Shown: piece by piece, positions 19,291-29,265 of the stretch
How the letters are laid out: each line of letters begins with the position of its first letter
How positions within the stretch are numbered: the first letter of the stretch is position 1
Source of the DNA: Rhizobium rhododendri
GTDB taxonomy: Bacteria; Pseudomonadota; Alphaproteobacteria; Rhizobiales; Rhizobiaceae
Direction of reading: 5' to 3'
Length of the DNA stretch: 64,000 nucleotides
Assembly: GCF_007000325.2 (NCBI RefSeq)
Contig: NZ_CP117267.1
Coordinates: 1,302,001-1,366,000 of the forward strand
Translations under genes and position numbers: made by a program
Notes under the pieces: generated by a model
What the model was told of the DNA's origin: nothing
Seen by the model: the letters and a program-made list of their open reading frames with translations, nothing else
Databases searched by the model: none

Positions 19291-20430
19291 ATGTCGTGGC
19301 TGACTGCAGAGCAGGCGTTGCAACTGCTCGGAACGAAACAGCAGACCTTGTACGCCAATGTCAGCCGGGGTCGCATCCGTGCCAAGCCCGATCCGGCCGA
19401 GGGCCGCCGCAGCCTTTATTTTCGCGATGACGTGCTCCGGCTCGCCAACCGCCAGGCCGGTCGCCGCAAGAGCGAAACTGTTGCTGCCGAAGCAATCCAA
19501 TGGGGTGATCCCATGCTGCCCTCGGCGGTCTCGACCGTTTCCGATGGCCGGCTGTTTTACAGGGGCAGGGATGCTGCAGCGCTGTCGGAGAATGCGACGC
19601 TTGAGGAAGTTGCAGCCCTGCTCTGGGATATGCGCCGTCCGCTGTCTTCCCTGGCGAAGCTCGACGGCTCGAAAGACGGCGCGACAATCGCATCGGCTTT
19701 GGTTGCACTGGCAGGTCGGGCGACGCGGGATCTACCGTCCATGGAGAGATCCCAGTCCGCGCTGCAGGCCGACGCGCAGAGCGTGCTTGCCACGGTCGCA
19801 AATGTGCTCGCTCCCTGGTCCGCCGACCAGCCCCTGCATAGACGTCTGGCGGAAAGCTGGGGCCGCCCTGCCGCAGCGTCGATCATTCGCTGCGCGTTGG
19901 TGCTGTTTGCCGATCACGAACTGAATGCCTCGACCTTTGCCGCCCGCGTCACAGCCTCGACAGGCTCCTCCCTGTCTACGGCGGTCCTGTCCGGGCTGGC
20001 GACGCTGACGGGGCCGCTGCATGGCGGCGCCTGGCAGGCTGTGAGGGTACTCGTGGGCAACGCCGAGGAGCTCGGTGCCCACGAGGCGGTGAACCGTTAT
20101 CTAGCTCAGGGGCGCAAGCTGCCGGCCTTCGGGCATCGCCTTTATCCGCACGGCGATATCAGGGCCACCACGCTGCTCCGACATTTCGAGCTCCCTACGG
20201 CCTTCGCCGACCTGCAGGCGGCAGCGGAGGAAATCGTCGGCGAACGCGTCAATGCCGACTTCGCCCTGACGGCGCTTGCCGTCGCCTACGACCTCCCGCG
20301 CGATGCGCCGATGATCATATTTGCGATGGCGCGGGCGGTAGGGTGGCTGGCACATGCGATCGAGCAGGCTTTGGGTGGGCGGCTTATCCGACCACGCGCT
20401 CGTTACATCGGCCCCACATTGGAGGCTTGA
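19291..20430 (+). CDS. citrate synthase homologue with N-terminal helix-turn-helix domain
   Basis: A 379-residue fusion. Residues 1-60 look like an excisionase/MerR-type winged helix-turn-helix (LTAEQALQLLGTKQQTLYANVSRGRI, then a basic wing RRSLYFRDDVLRLANRQAGRRK). Residues 75-379 are a citrate-synthase domain with all three catalytic positions present: H244 (GPLHGGAW), H282 (AFGHRLYPHGD) and D323 (NADFALTALA). The ATG at 19291 follows TGAGGA. The layout suggests either an enzyme anchored to DNA or a regulator that senses oxaloacetate, citrate or acyl-CoA and controls the divergent synthase gene. I cannot tell which from sequence alone. Confidence 0.85.
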   Translation: MSWLTAEQALQLLGTKQQTLYANVSRGRIRAKPDPAEGRRSLYFRDDVLRLANRQAGRRKSETVAAEAIQWGDPMLPSAVSTVSDGRLFYRGRDAAALSENATLEEVAALLWDMRRPLSSLAKLDGSKDGATIASALVALAGRATRDLPSMERSQSALQADAQSVLATVANVLAPWSADQPLHRRLAESWGRPAAASIIRCALVLFADHELNASTFAARVTASTGSSLSTAVLSGLATLTGPLHGGAWQAVRVLVGNAEELGAHEAVNRYLAQGRKLPAFGHRLYPHGDIRATTLLRHFELPTAFADLQAAAEEIVGERVNADFALTALAVAYDLPRDAPMIIFAMARAVGWLAHAIEQALGGRLIRPRARYIGPTLEA

Positions 20431-20623
20431 GCCTGCGCCCCAATGGCAGTAGGAAGATGTAATTCAAACGATTAGGGTTGCTCACGTATTCTTGATGTTT
20501 CGCAGCTACGCTTGCCTGCTAACCCTCGACGCCGTAATTTGCGAGCACTAAGGCCTGTCGCAAAATCACCCTATACACTTGACCGGAGCGACCGCTCCAA
20601 AACCGTCCCAAGGAGACGTGACT

Positions 20624-21652
20624 ATGCAGATTGGTATGATTGGCCTCGGCCGCATGGGCAGCAACATGGTGCAGCGGCTGATGAAGAGCGGCCACACGGC
20701 CGTCGTCTTCGACGCGCGCGCCCAGAGCGTCGAGGACCTCAAGGGCATGGGCGCCACCGGCAGCTCCAGCCTTGAGGACTTTGTCGCCAAGCTGGATAAG
20801 CCACGCGCCATCTGGATGATGCTGCCGGCAGCCATCGTCGACAACGAACTGACCAAGCTGGTGCCGTTGCTCGAAGAGGGCGACATCATCATCGATGGCG
20901 GCAACTCCTATTATCATGACGACATTCGTCGTGCGGCGATGCTGAAGCAGAAGGGCATCCACTATGTCGACGTCGGCACCAGCGGCGGCGTGTTCGGCCT
21001 GCAGCGCGGCTATTGCCTGATGATCGGTGGCGAAACGCCGACCGTCCAGCATCTGTCGCCAATCTTTGCAACGCTCGCGCCCGGCATGGGCGACGTGAAG
21101 TCGTCCGCCCAGCGCAGCGAAGTCGCTGCTGCCAAAAGCACGGCCGAGCAGGGCTTCCTGCATTGCGGTCCGCATGGCGCCGGTCACTTCGTCAAGATGG
21201 TCCACAACGGCATCGAATATGGCCTGATGGCTGCCTACGCAGAGGGCTTCAACATCCTGCGCCATGCCAATATCGGCATGCAGCAGGCCGAGGCAGACGC
21301 CGAGACAGCGCCGATGTCCAACCCGGAATTCTACCAGTACAACCTCGACATCCCGGAAATCGCCGAAGTCTGGCGTCGCGGCAGCGTCATCACCTCCTGG
21401 CTACTCGATCTGACGGCAGATGCGCTGCACGAAGATCCCGCCCTGTCGCAGTATGCCGGACGCGTTTCGGACTCCGGCGAAGGCCGCTGGACGATTTCCG
21501 CGGCTATCGACGAAGGCGTTCCGACACCTGTCCTGAGTGCGGCCCTGTTCAGCCGCTTCTCTTCGCGCGGCAATGACGGCTTTGCCAACCAGGTGCTGTC
21601 AGCCATGCGCGCCGGCTTCGGCGGCCACCACGAAAAGCCGCCGGTCAAGTAA
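20624..21652 (+). CDS. gnd: 6-phosphogluconate dehydrogenase, decarboxylating (short type)
   Basis: Oxidatively decarboxylates 6-phosphogluconate to ribulose-5-phosphate. At 342 residues it belongs to the short class, which often prefers NAD+. The Rossmann motif is GLGRMGSN (residues 7-14), the substrate site DVGTSGGVFGLQRGY lies around 117-130, and the catalytic K191 and N195 sit in HFVKMVHNGIEYG. ATG at 20624 follows AAGGAG. A 14-bp inverted repeat (20585-20598) lies just upstream of the Shine-Dalgarno and could be an operator. Confidence 0.93.
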   Translation: MQIGMIGLGRMGSNMVQRLMKSGHTAVVFDARAQSVEDLKGMGATGSSSLEDFVAKLDKPRAIWMMLPAAIVDNELTKLVPLLEEGDIIIDGGNSYYHDDIRRAAMLKQKGIHYVDVGTSGGVFGLQRGYCLMIGGETPTVQHLSPIFATLAPGMGDVKSSAQRSEVAAAKSTAEQGFLHCGPHGAGHFVKMVHNGIEYGLMAAYAEGFNILRHANIGMQQAEADAETAPMSNPEFYQYNLDIPEIAEVWRRGSVITSWLLDLTADALHEDPALSQYAGRVSDSGEGRWTISAAIDEGVPTPVLSAALFSRFSSRGNDGFANQVLSAMRAGFGGHHEKPPVK

Positions 21653-21678
21653 GCCTATCGGCGAGACACGATCTTCCA

Positions 21679-21700
21679 TCGGGCGGCGCAAGCCGCCCGA
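21679..21700. terminator. hairpin between gnd and moeA
   Basis: A perfect 9-bp GC-rich stem with a GCAA loop (21679-21687 with 21692-21700) lies between the two convergent genes. No good T-run follows on either strand, so it is a weak or factor-assisted terminator at best. Confidence 0.4.
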
Positions 21701-21730
21701 AGTGATTCTAACGGTTGCTTGTTAAGGGCG

Positions 21731-22957
21731 TCAGCCCTGCAGGTCGGGCCGCAGCAGGAGGATGGGGCAGGGCATGCCGGCCGGCATTGCCGGTGCATTC
21801 GGCGGCCGGACGATCAGGCAATCCGCCTGCGCGAAGATCTTCATCATCGAGGAATCCTGCTTGTCGAAAGGCTCTGTAAGCCAGTTGCCATCGCTCGATT
21901 TGGAAAGCGTTGCGCGGACGTAGTCCTGACGCTGGTTGTTCGCGGCAAGCGGTGTCGCCGTCAGCGCTGTCGCGCCACGCTGGATCGGCGGAAGGCTGGC
22001 AAGCTTGCGGATCAGCGGCTCCAGGAACAGGATCCCACATACGAGACTCGACACCGGATTGCCGGGCAGGCCGAGGACATGGGTTGGCCCGAGACTGCCG
22101 ACCATCAACGGCTTGCCCGGCCGCATGGCAATGCGCCAGAAGTCGAGCTGCATGCCCGCTGCGACAAGCGTCGCCTGCACAAGGTCATGGTCTCCTACGG
22201 AGGCCCCGCCGAGCGTCACGATGACGTCTGCACCGGCGTCGCGCGCACGTTCCACAGCCGCCGTGATTGCCGCGCTGTCATCCGGCGCAATGCCGAGGTC
22301 GAGGATATCGGCTCCGGCCTGACGGGCCAGCGCTGCGATACCAAAGGTGCTTGAGGCAAGGATCTGCGACGGGCCGGGGACTGAGCCGGGCGGCAGGAGT
22401 TCGTCGCCGGTGGCAAGGATCGCCACCAGCGGTCTGCGAAAGACGTCCAGCGTCGCATGGTTCATGGCTGCTGCCACCGTAAGCCGGGTGAAGTCCATGA
22501 CGGTGCCGTGCGGCAGCACGATCTCGCCATCGACGAAATCCTGACCGCGTGGTCGCACATGCTGGCGGGCGCGTACCGGATAGGTCGAGCGGATGCTGCC
22601 ATCCTCCGTCGTCTCGACATCCTCCTGCAGAAGCACGCTGTCGGCACCGTCTGGCAGAGGTGCGCCCGTGAAAATCCGAACTGCTTCTCCGTCGGCAACC
22701 GACCCATCGAAGGCATGGCCGGCGGCCGAGACGCCGATGACTTTCAAACTGCTATTCGGTCCAGAGAGATCGGCGTGCCGGATCGCGTATCCGTCCATCG
22801 CGGAGGCGTCGAAAGGCGGCTGGGTGAGGGGGGCGGGAAGGTCTCTCGCCAGTACACGGCCGGAGGCATCACTGAGGGTCACAGTCTCGTGCTCGGCGAC
22901 AGGCCGCACCTTGTCCAGCAAGCGCGCCTGCGCTTCGGCAACAGGCAGCAAGCTCAT
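21731..22957 (-). CDS. moeA: molybdopterin molybdotransferase
   Basis: MoeA inserts molybdate into adenylylated molybdopterin. The 408-residue protein has the usual order: [11 protein letters not shown] near residue 48, [12 protein letters not shown] around 118, the MPT-binding block [11 protein letters not shown] around 248, and GLPGNPVSS around 295 in the MoaB-like domain. The C-terminal domain IV is present. The start overlaps the moaC stop by 4 nt, so moaC-moeA are translationally coupled. Confidence 0.95.
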   Translation of the reverse strand: MSLLPVAEAQARLLDKVRPVAEHETVTLSDASGRVLARDLPAPLTQPPFDASAMDGYAIRHADLSGPNSSLKVIGVSAAGHAFDGSVADGEAVRIFTGAPLPDGADSVLLQEDVETTEDGSIRSTYPVRARQHVRPRGQDFVDGEIVLPHGTVMDFTRLTVAAAMNHATLDVFRRPLVAILATGDELLPPGSVPGPSQILASSTFGIAALARQAGADILDLGIAPDDSAAITAAVERARDAGADVIVTLGGASVGDHDLVQATLVAAGMQLDFWRIAMRPGKPLMVGSLGPTHVLGLPGNPVSSLVCGILFLEPLIRKLASLPPIQRGATALTATPLAANNQRQDYVRATLSKSSDGNWLTEPFDKQDSSMMKIFAQADCLIVRPPNAPAMPAGMPCPILLLRPDLQG

Positions 22958-23454
22958 GGGGATGGGCCTGCAAGCCGGAAGTCGCCGGATTTGCCGCCGG
23001 ACTTTTCCTCGAGCCGGATGCCGCCGATTTCCATCAGCCGGTCGGCCGCCTTAGCCATGTCGTAGATAGTCAGGCAGGCAACGGAGACGGCGGTCAATGC
23101 TTCCATTTCGACGCCGGTGCGTCCCGTAAGCTTGGCAGTTGCCGTCACACGCAATCCGGGCAGGCTGTCGTCGGGCGTGATCTCCACACCGATCTTCGTC
23201 AGCATGAGCGGATGACAAAGAGGAATCAGGCTCGATGTCTGCTTGGCGCCCATGATCCCTGCCAGGCGGGCCGTGCCGATGACGTCGCCCTTCTTGGCAT
23301 TGCCCTCGAGGATCAGCCGTAGTGTCTCCGGCTGCATCTTAACATGGCCCGAAGCCGTGGCACTGCGCATGGTCTCCGCCTTGTTGCCGACATCGACCAT
23401 GTGCGCTTCGCCGGACGCATCGATGTGCGTGAGGCTGCCGTGCTCTGCCGCCAT
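22954..23454 (-). CDS. moaC: cyclic pyranopterin monophosphate synthase
   Basis: MoaC converts the MoaA product to cyclic pyranopterin monophosphate, the first committed molybdopterin intermediate. The 166-residue protein has all family blocks: [65 protein letters not shown] and the C-terminal EKSGGKSG. It is one nucleotide from the trpC stop and overlaps moeA, in the conserved trpDC-moaC-moeA order of rhizobia. Confidence 0.96.
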   Translation of the reverse strand: MAAEHGSLTHIDASGEAHMVDVGNKAETMRSATASGHVKMQPETLRLILEGNAKKGDVIGTARLAGIMGAKQTSSLIPLCHPLMLTKIGVEITPDDSLPGLRVTATAKLTGRTGVEMEALTAVSVACLTIYDMAKAADRLMEIGGIRLEEKSGGKSGDFRLAGPSP

Positions 23455-23455
23455 G

Positions 23456-24271
23456 CTATTCGGCCGCCAGCGCGGCGGCTTCGCCTGTCAGGAGGGTTCG
23501 CGTTGCCGCTGCCACATCGTCCTTGCGCATAAGGCTTTCGCCGACCAGGAAGGTATCGATCCGGCATGCCTGCAGCCTGAGGCAGTCGGCGTGGGTGAAG
23601 ATGCCGCTTTCGCCGACGATTATCCGATCCGCGGGCACCATTGGTGCCAGTCTTTCGCTGGTGGCAAGGCTGACCTCGAAAGTGCGCAGGTCGCGGTTGT
23701 TGATGCCGATCAGCGGCGACGACAGTTTCAGCGCACGCTCCATTTCCGGCTCGTTATGCACTTCCACCAGCACATCCATGCCGAGCCCGAAGGCTTCGTC
23801 CTGAAGGCGCTCCGCATCCTCGTCCGAAAGCGATGCCATGATGAGAAGGATGCAGTCGGCACCCCAGGCGCGAGCTTCCTGCACCTGGTAGGTCTCGAAC
23901 ATGAAATCCTTGCGCAAGGCGGGCAGGCTGCAGGCGGCGCGGGCAGCAGTCAGGAACGCCGGGGAGCCTTGGAAGCTAGGGGCATCGGTCAGCACGGAAA
24001 GACAGGCAGCTCCGCCCGCTTCGTAGGCCGCAGCCAATGCCGGCGGATCGAAGTCGGCACGGATCAGCCCCTTGGACGGGCTTGCCTTTTTGATTTCGGC
24101 GATGAGCCCGAACATGCCTGCCTCATGCTTTGCCACGAGTGCCCGGTGAAAGCCGCGCGGCGGGGTCTGGTCCGCTTGCATGGCCTTGAGTTCGGCAAGC
24201 GACACCGATGCCTTTGCGGCCTCGATTTCCTGCCGCTTGTAGATTTCGATCTTTTTGAGAATGTCGGTCAT
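23456..24271 (-). CDS. trpC: indole-3-glycerol phosphate synthase
   Basis: Closes the indole ring in tryptophan synthesis. The 271-residue TIM-barrel shows [20 protein letters not shown], the catalytic region [28 protein letters not shown] and [12 protein letters not shown]. The ATG at 24271 is preceded by AAGGAAGGG on the minus strand and starts at the conserved [16 protein letters not shown]; a longer reading from 24313 is unsupported. It sits 16 bp after trpD in the same operon. Confidence 0.96.
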   Translation of the reverse strand: MTDILKKIEIYKRQEIEAAKASVSLAELKAMQADQTPPRGFHRALVAKHEAGMFGLIAEIKKASPSKGLIRADFDPPALAAAYEAGGAACLSVLTDAPSFQGSPAFLTAARAACSLPALRKDFMFETYQVQEARAWGADCILLIMASLSDEDAERLQDEAFGLGMDVLVEVHNEPEMERALKLSSPLIGINNRDLRTFEVSLATSERLAPMVPADRIIVGESGIFTHADCLRLQACRIDTFLVGESLMRKDDVAAATRTLLTGEAAALAAE

Positions 24272-24287
24272 GGCGAGCGCCCTTCCT

Positions 24288-25304
24288 TCAGTCGCTGTCG
24301 TTGGAGACGGCAATCAGCCTGTCGAGAGCGGCAGCCGTAGCGCCACTGTCGAGCGATTTTGTGGCAAGCCGCATGCCGTCGATGACGGTCCCGGCCTTGC
24401 CGGCTACGACCAGCGATGCAGCGGCGTTGATCAGCGAGATATCGCGATAGGCATTTTTTTCGCCGGAGAGCACGGCACGCAAGGCTGCCGCATTGGCAAC
24501 GCCGTCGCCGCCCTTGAGGTCGGCCAGAACAGCATGCTGCACGCCAAAATCGCCGGGGCCGAGTTCGAATGTCCTGATCTTGCCGTCTTCGAGTGCCGCG
24601 ACCTGCGTCATCCCCGTCGTGGTGATCTCGTCGAGGCCGTCGCCATGGACGACCCACACGCTTTCAGCACCGAGATCGCGAAGCACTTCGGCAAGCGGCA
24701 CCACCCATTGCGGCGCATAGACGCCAAGCAACTGACGGCGCGCGCCCGCAGGGTTCGACAGGGGGCCGAGAAGATTGAAGATCGTCCGGGTACCGAGTTC
24801 CACCCTGGACGGGCCGACATGGCGCATCGCCGAATGGTGCATCTGGGCGAACATAAAGCCGATGCCGGCGTCGCGGATGCAGCGGCCTATATGCTCCGGC
24901 GAGATGTCGAGCTTCACACCCAGCGCCGAAAGGCTGTCGGCAGCACCGGACTTGGAGCTCAGCGCGCGGTTGCCATGCTTTGCGACGGGAACGCCGCAAC
25001 CTGCGACGATCAAGGCGGCGAGGGTGGAGATATTGTAGGTGCCGGTCCCGTCGCCGCCGGTGCCGACGATGTCGATGGCATCGGCCGGAGCTTCCACAGG
25101 CAGCATCTTGGCGCGCATCGTGGTGACGGCGCCGACGATCTCGTCGACGGTCTCGCCTTTCATCCGCAGCGCCATCAGGAAGCCGCCGATCTGCGACGGC
25201 GTCGCTTCGCCGGACATCAGGATCTCGAAGGCCTGCCGCGCCTCGTCGCGCGTCAGACTTTCATGGCCGGCGACTTTGGCAAGCAGTGGCTTCAGATCGG
25301 CCAT
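24288..25304 (-). CDS. trpD: anthranilate phosphoribosyltransferase
   Basis: Transfers the phosphoribosyl group of PRPP to anthranilate. The 338-residue protein has the PRPP loop [17 protein letters not shown] (about residues 83-99), the anthranilate segment [21 protein letters not shown] and the [13 protein letters not shown] block. It is followed by trpC and preceded by the PpiD-like gene with an 18-bp gap, so the five genes ppiD-trpD-trpC-moaC-moeA probably form one transcript. Confidence 0.96.
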   Translation of the reverse strand: MADLKPLLAKVAGHESLTRDEARQAFEILMSGEATPSQIGGFLMALRMKGETVDEIVGAVTTMRAKMLPVEAPADAIDIVGTGGDGTGTYNISTLAALIVAGCGVPVAKHGNRALSSKSGAADSLSALGVKLDISPEHIGRCIRDAGIGFMFAQMHHSAMRHVGPSRVELGTRTIFNLLGPLSNPAGARRQLLGVYAPQWVVPLAEVLRDLGAESVWVVHGDGLDEITTTGMTQVAALEDGKIRTFELGPGDFGVQHAVLADLKGGDGVANAAALRAVLSGEKNAYRDISLINAAASLVVAGKAGTVIDGMRLATKSLDSGATAAALDRLIAVSNDSD

Positions 25305-25322
25305 CGAGGTCGGTTCCCTAGC

Positions 25323-27218
25323 TTAGCGCTGCACGGCCTGAGCCGCGGCCTCGCGGTTTACGGTCACGCCGTATTTCGTCTGCAACTCGGCAACCATCTG
25401 GTCGAGGATATCGTCACCAGCAGCGTCTGCAATCCTGGAAATCTGCTGGTCCTGGTTGGCAAGGACATCCGTGGCTGGCGGCGTCGTGTTGACGTCGGTT
25501 ACCTTCAGCAGGATCTGCGTCGTGTCGTCGCCGCCGATGGCGCTGGCAACCGTATCGACAGGTCCGGAGAATGCTGCCGACACACCGGCGCGGCCAAGGA
25601 CGCTGTCGTCCATGTTGCGCGTCACGTTGGTCTTGTTCTCGACGGCAATGCCAAGCGGCGCGGCAATATCGGCGAGCGACTTGCCCTTCTTGGCCTCATC
25701 CTTCAGGGCGGTGGCCTTAGCGGCGAGGGCGACCTTCTGCTGTTCCGCTGTCCAGTCGGCAGCGGCCTTGTCATGCACCTCGGCAAGCGGACGATCGTGC
25801 TCAGGGGTCACGTCCAGTACGTCGAACCAGACATAGCCATCGCTGCCGATGGGAACGGGAAGTGCCTGGACGCCGACATCGGTCTTGAAGGCTTCTGCGA
25901 GCAGCTTCTGGCGCTCGGGAATATCTTTGACCTCATTCCCAGCCTTGTCGAGGCCGGTGGCGTCGACGGAATCGACCGTCACTGGCTTCAGTTTCAGTTG
26001 CTGAGCTGCCTCGACCAGTGTCGCGCCGGAGCCGCGTGCATCTTCGAATTTGTCGTGCAGGTCTGCGATCTGAGAAGACGCTGCGGCAATTGCCATCTGC
26101 TTGCGCAGGTCTTCCTTGACGTCCTCGAACGACTTGGCGCTTTCCACCTTGATGTTGGTGACGCGCAGGATCACCGGTCCGAACGATCCCTCGATGACGC
26201 CTGTCGTGCCGCCGTCCTTGGTGACAGCGAAAGCCGGTTCCGCAATGGCTGAATCCGGAACGCTCGCCTTGTTAAATGTGCCGAGCATGACGTCGCTGGC
26301 GGTCTTGCCCTGGTCGGTTACGAGCTGGTCGAAGGTCGTGCCGGTTTTAAGGGCGACGGAAGCCGCGTCCGCCAGGTCCTTGTTGGCAAAGCTCAGCTGT
26401 TCGATCGTCCGGGTCGCCGGCGTCGTGAAGCTTTCCTTGCGCTTTTCGAATTCGGCGCGCACCGCATCGTCGGTGATGGCGGCGGTATCGGCAATGTCGG
26501 CTGCCTGCAGCTTCACGTAGGAGAGTTTGCGATACTCCGGCGCACGATACCGCGACTTTACGCCTTCGAACCACTTCGCCAGCACGTCGTCAGCCGGTGC
26601 CTTGACCGGATCGATGTTCGCATTGGTGAGGATCAGGTAGTCGATGCTGCGGCTTTCGTCGTGGAATTCCTTCAGGCCGGCAACCAGCGTTTGCGGTGCC
26701 TTGAAGCCGTTGGATATGGAATCGACGATCTGGCCGCGAACTGCGACCTTGCTGCGCTCATTGATATAGTCATCCTGGCTGATACCAGCATTGGCGAGGC
26801 GGCTGGTGAACAGCCCGCGGTCGAATTGACCTGTGTTCGACTTGAATGCCGGGTCTTCGCCGATCAGTTTGGCGAGCCGGTCCTGCGACAGGCCGAGGTT
26901 CATGTCGGCTGCCAACTGGTCCAGCGAGGCGCCAGCGACGAGCTGGGAGTTGGTCTGCTGTTCAAGCCCGAAGGCGCGGGCCTGCTCCGGCGACAGCTGC
27001 GTTCCGAACTGCTGGCTCAGCGCCGAGAGCTGGCGTCGATAGGCGAGGCGGTATTCCGCGGCGCCGATCTGCTGGTCCCCGACGGTAATCACGGTCGATC
27101 CGGTGCTTCCGCCGATCAAGGACCGCGACACGCCCCAGATCCCGAAGGATGCCACTAGCAACAGCATCAGGCCCTTGGCGACCCAGGTGCGGGCCAATTC
27201 TCTCAGCAGTTCAAACAT
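25323..27218 (-). CDS. ppiD: periplasmic peptidyl-prolyl isomerase/chaperone, PpiD/SurA type
   Basis: A 631-residue inner-membrane-anchored folding factor for exported proteins. A short cytoplasmic tail and one membrane helix (about residues 13-33, GLMLLLVASFGIWGVSRSL) lead into a SurA_N-like helical domain (AEYRLAYRRQLSALSQQFGTQL, residues 50-200). A parvulin-like PPIC region follows around residues 240-365, then a second degenerate parvulin-like region. The PPIase core is divergent, as in other PpiD proteins, so chaperone activity may dominate. First gene of the ppiD-trpDC-moaC-moeA transcript. Confidence 0.9.
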   Translation of the reverse strand: MFELLRELARTWVAKGLMLLLVASFGIWGVSRSLIGGSTGSTVITVGDQQIGAAEYRLAYRRQLSALSQQFGTQLSPEQARAFGLEQQTNSQLVAGASLDQLAADMNLGLSQDRLAKLIGEDPAFKSNTGQFDRGLFTSRLANAGISQDDYINERSKVAVRGQIVDSISNGFKAPQTLVAGLKEFHDESRSIDYLILTNANIDPVKAPADDVLAKWFEGVKSRYRAPEYRKLSYVKLQAADIADTAAITDDAVRAEFEKRKESFTTPATRTIEQLSFANKDLADAASVALKTGTTFDQLVTDQGKTASDVMLGTFNKASVPDSAIAEPAFAVTKDGGTTGVIEGSFGPVILRVTNIKVESAKSFEDVKEDLRKQMAIAAASSQIADLHDKFEDARGSGATLVEAAQQLKLKPVTVDSVDATGLDKAGNEVKDIPERQKLLAEAFKTDVGVQALPVPIGSDGYVWFDVLDVTPEHDRPLAEVHDKAAADWTAEQQKVALAAKATALKDEAKKGKSLADIAAPLGIAVENKTNVTRNMDDSVLGRAGVSAAFSGPVDTVASAIGGDDTTQILLKVTDVNTTPPATDVLANQDQQISRIADAAGDDILDQMVAELQTKYGVTVNREAAAQAVQR

Positions 27219-27331
27219 CGGAATGCTAACCTCAATATGGAACGGCCTCGCAAATCAGGCGAAGCATTGGCTGTTCCTTAGAGCAATCCGCACGGGAATT
27301 GAAGAGCATCCGCCGAAATCGCAAAATGCGC

Positions 27332-27356
27332 GGAACCAATGCCGATACTCGGCGTT
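27332..27356 (+). promoter_or_regulatory. EcfG (RpoE2)-type general stress promoter
   Basis: GGAAC (27332-27336), a 16-bp spacer and CGTT (27353-27356) match the alphaproteobacterial EcfG consensus GGAAC-N16/17-cGTT. Transcription would start near 27363, about 20 bp before the DUF883 gene and just ahead of its Shine-Dalgarno. Confidence 0.7.
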
Positions 27357-27384
27357 TATCGGGCACAAACAAAGGAGCTGAAAA

Positions 27385-27666
27385 ATGGCTGAACTGAAAA
27401 CCGCTTCCATCCAATCCGCAGCAGCACGTGTCGAAACTGAAGCAGCAGCGCAGGATCTTTCCGCGCAGATCACTGCCCTCAAGGAAGATCTGGCAAAGCT
27501 GTCTGAAAGCGTTGTGGCGATCAGCCAGGGTGCCAAGACGGTTGTGACGGAAGAGGCCGCTCTGGTAACCTCTCGCGTCCGTGACAAGGTTCGCGAAGAG
27601 CCGCTTTTCGCGCTCGCCGTGACCGCAGGTGTCGCCTACGTCGTCGGCCTTCTCAGCCGCCGCTAA
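27385..27666 (+). CDS. DUF883/ElaB-YqjD-like membrane-anchored protein
   Basis: A 93-residue protein with a long amphipathic helix (residues 10-55, likely coiled coil) and a C-terminal hydrophobic anchor, LFALAVTAGVAYVVGLLSRR. This is the architecture of the DUF883/ElaB/YqjD family, which in E. coli includes stationary-phase, ribosome-associated inner-membrane proteins. ATG follows AAAGGAG. The EcfG-type promoter just upstream fits a general-stress gene. It is divergent from ppiD and ends in a strong terminator. Confidence 0.82.
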   Translation: MAELKTASIQSAAARVETEAAAQDLSAQITALKEDLAKLSESVVAISQGAKTVVTEEAALVTSRVRDKVREEPLFALAVTAGVAYVVGLLSRR

Positions 27667-27690
27667 TACCTTAAAATCTGAACTAACAGG

Positions 27691-27718
27691 AAAGCCGGCG
27701 GTCATCGCCGGCTTTCTT
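27691..27718 (+). terminator. rho-independent terminator after the DUF883 gene
   Basis: A perfect 10-bp stem (27691-27700 with 27706-27715, five-base loop), AAAG-rich on the left and CTTT-rich on the right, lies 24 bp after the stop codon. Confidence 0.85.
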
Positions 27719-28047
27719 GCGTTTGTGGCTTTGTATACAGCTAGAGCGATATAGAACGTTTGACTTATTATGTATTAGGGTATAGTAAGCATGCTAACGA
27801 ATAGCAGGCTTTATGCCCATGACGATTTTCTCTTTCCACGCTTTATCCGAAGGCGTTACAGCGCGCCGCCAAGTGTGCGAGCCGGCTGTCGTCCTGAATT
27901 CCTGCTCCCACAAGCTCCCTGGTCATAACAGACCGTCGGCGAGGGGCCGTCGCGCGCATTTCCCGCTCGTCCCGACATTCTTCACAAATTCTCGCCCCAA
28001 CCAAGTTGACAGCTGCCGGTTGGCGCTGTGCCAGCAAGAGACCTCCC
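27719..28047 (+). promoter_or_regulatory. 329-bp region upstream of the EmrAB-like genes with a possible promoter
   Basis: No convincing gene is seen in this stretch. The first 80 bp are AT-rich and contain TTGACT (27760-27765) and TATAGT (27781-27786), a possible sigma-70 type promoter with a short 15-bp spacer. If used, it would give an unusually long leader of about 255 nt before the HlyD-family gene. No linked TetR or MarR regulator gene is visible nearby. Confidence 0.35.
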
Positions 28048-29265
28048 ATGGCTGAACGACTACCTCTTCCCAGATCCGCCAAATCCGAAAAGACCATGCG
28101 TGTCGTCACGACGGACGAGATCGCCGAGGGACCCTCCGGCAATCCGACCGCGGCGCCGACCGCAGTCGTCCCGCCTGCGGCAGTGCCCTCAGCACCGCGC
28201 AAACGTCGTGGTGCAACGCGGCTGATCCTGTTCGCGGCGCTCCCCATCGTCTTGGTCATCGGCGGCTATTTCTACGTCACCGGCGGGCAGGTCATGTCCA
28301 CCGACAACGCCTATATCGGCGCCGACATGGTCGGGGTTTCCACCGATGTCAGCGGCTTCGTCGCTGCCATCGAGGTGCATGAAAATGAACAGGTGAAGAA
28401 GGGCCAGGTGCTGTTCAGACTGAAGCCCGATTCCTTCCAGATTGCGCTGGAGGGTGCCAAGGCACAGCTCGGCGTTGCCCGCAACCAGATCCTGAACCTG
28501 CAGGCCAGCTACCAGCAGACCCTGGCGGAGATTGCCCAGGCCGAGGCGGACCTGCCGTTTTACCAGACCTCGTTCGATCGCCAGCAGAGCCTGATCAACA
28601 GCTCCGCAGCCTCCAAGGCCGCCTTTGATTCGGCCAAGCACGACCTCGACGCCGCCAAGCAGAAAGTAGCGGTCGCCAAAGCCCAGGCCGCCACAACGCT
28701 GGCTCAGATCGGCGGTGACCTTAACCAGCCGCTCGAGCAGAACCCCACCTATCTGCAGGCCAAAGCCGCCGTCGACGACGCGCAGCGCCAGCTCGACGAC
28801 ACCGTGGTTCGGGCGTCCTTCGATGGCACCGTGACCAATGTCGACAGCCTCCAAGTTGGTGGCTACCTCGCGGCTGCCCAGCAAGGCTTTTCACTGGTGT
28901 CGTCGAACGACATGTGGATCGCCGCCAGCCCGAAGGAAACCGAACTCACCTACGTCAAGCCGGGCCAGAAAGTCTCCATCTCCGTCGATTCCTGTCCGGG
29001 CACGGTCTGGACGGGCACTGTCGCCAGCATCAGTCCCGCCTCGGGCTCCAGCTTTTCGTTGCTGCCGGCGCAAAACACCACCGGCAACTGGGTTAAGGTG
29101 GTCCAGCGCATCCCGATGCGGGTGAACATCGACGATGCCGCCGGCAAACCGCCGCTTCGGGTCGGCATGAGCACGGAAGTGGACGTCGACACGGGCCACG
29201 CTCGTGGCTTGCCGGATTTTGTCGCAAAACTGCTGGGCCGTTCCGATGGCAAGGGTCATGAGTAA
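28048..29265 (+). CDS. HlyD/EmrA-family membrane fusion protein of a multidrug efflux pump
   Basis: A 405-residue periplasmic adaptor. A basic, Ala/Pro-rich cytoplasmic tail precedes one membrane helix (LILFAALPIVLVIGGYFYV, about residues 55-74). The first half of the biotinyl-like domain follows (STDNAYIGADMVGVSTDVSGFV...VHENEQVKKGQVLFRL), then a long coiled-coil hairpin with STAASKAAF-type sequence, the second lipoyl half (VRASFDGTVTNVDSLQVGGYL) and a beta-barrel. It would connect the MFS partner to an outer-membrane channel. The gene overlaps the permease gene by 8 nt. Start at 28048 fits the conserved N-terminus; the Shine-Dalgarno is weak. Confidence 0.88.
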   Translation: MAERLPLPRSAKSEKTMRVVTTDEIAEGPSGNPTAAPTAVVPPAAVPSAPRKRRGATRLILFAALPIVLVIGGYFYVTGGQVMSTDNAYIGADMVGVSTDVSGFVAAIEVHENEQVKKGQVLFRLKPDSFQIALEGAKAQLGVARNQILNLQASYQQTLAEIAQAEADLPFYQTSFDRQQSLINSSAASKAAFDSAKHDLDAAKQKVAVAKAQAATTLAQIGGDLNQPLEQNPTYLQAKAAVDDAQRQLDDTVVRASFDGTVTNVDSLQVGGYLAAAQQGFSLVSSNDMWIAASPKETELTYVKPGQKVSISVDSCPGTVWTGTVASISPASGSSFSLLPAQNTTGNWVKVVQRIPMRVNIDDAAGKPPLRVGMSTEVDVDTGHARGLPDFVAKLLGRSDGKGHE

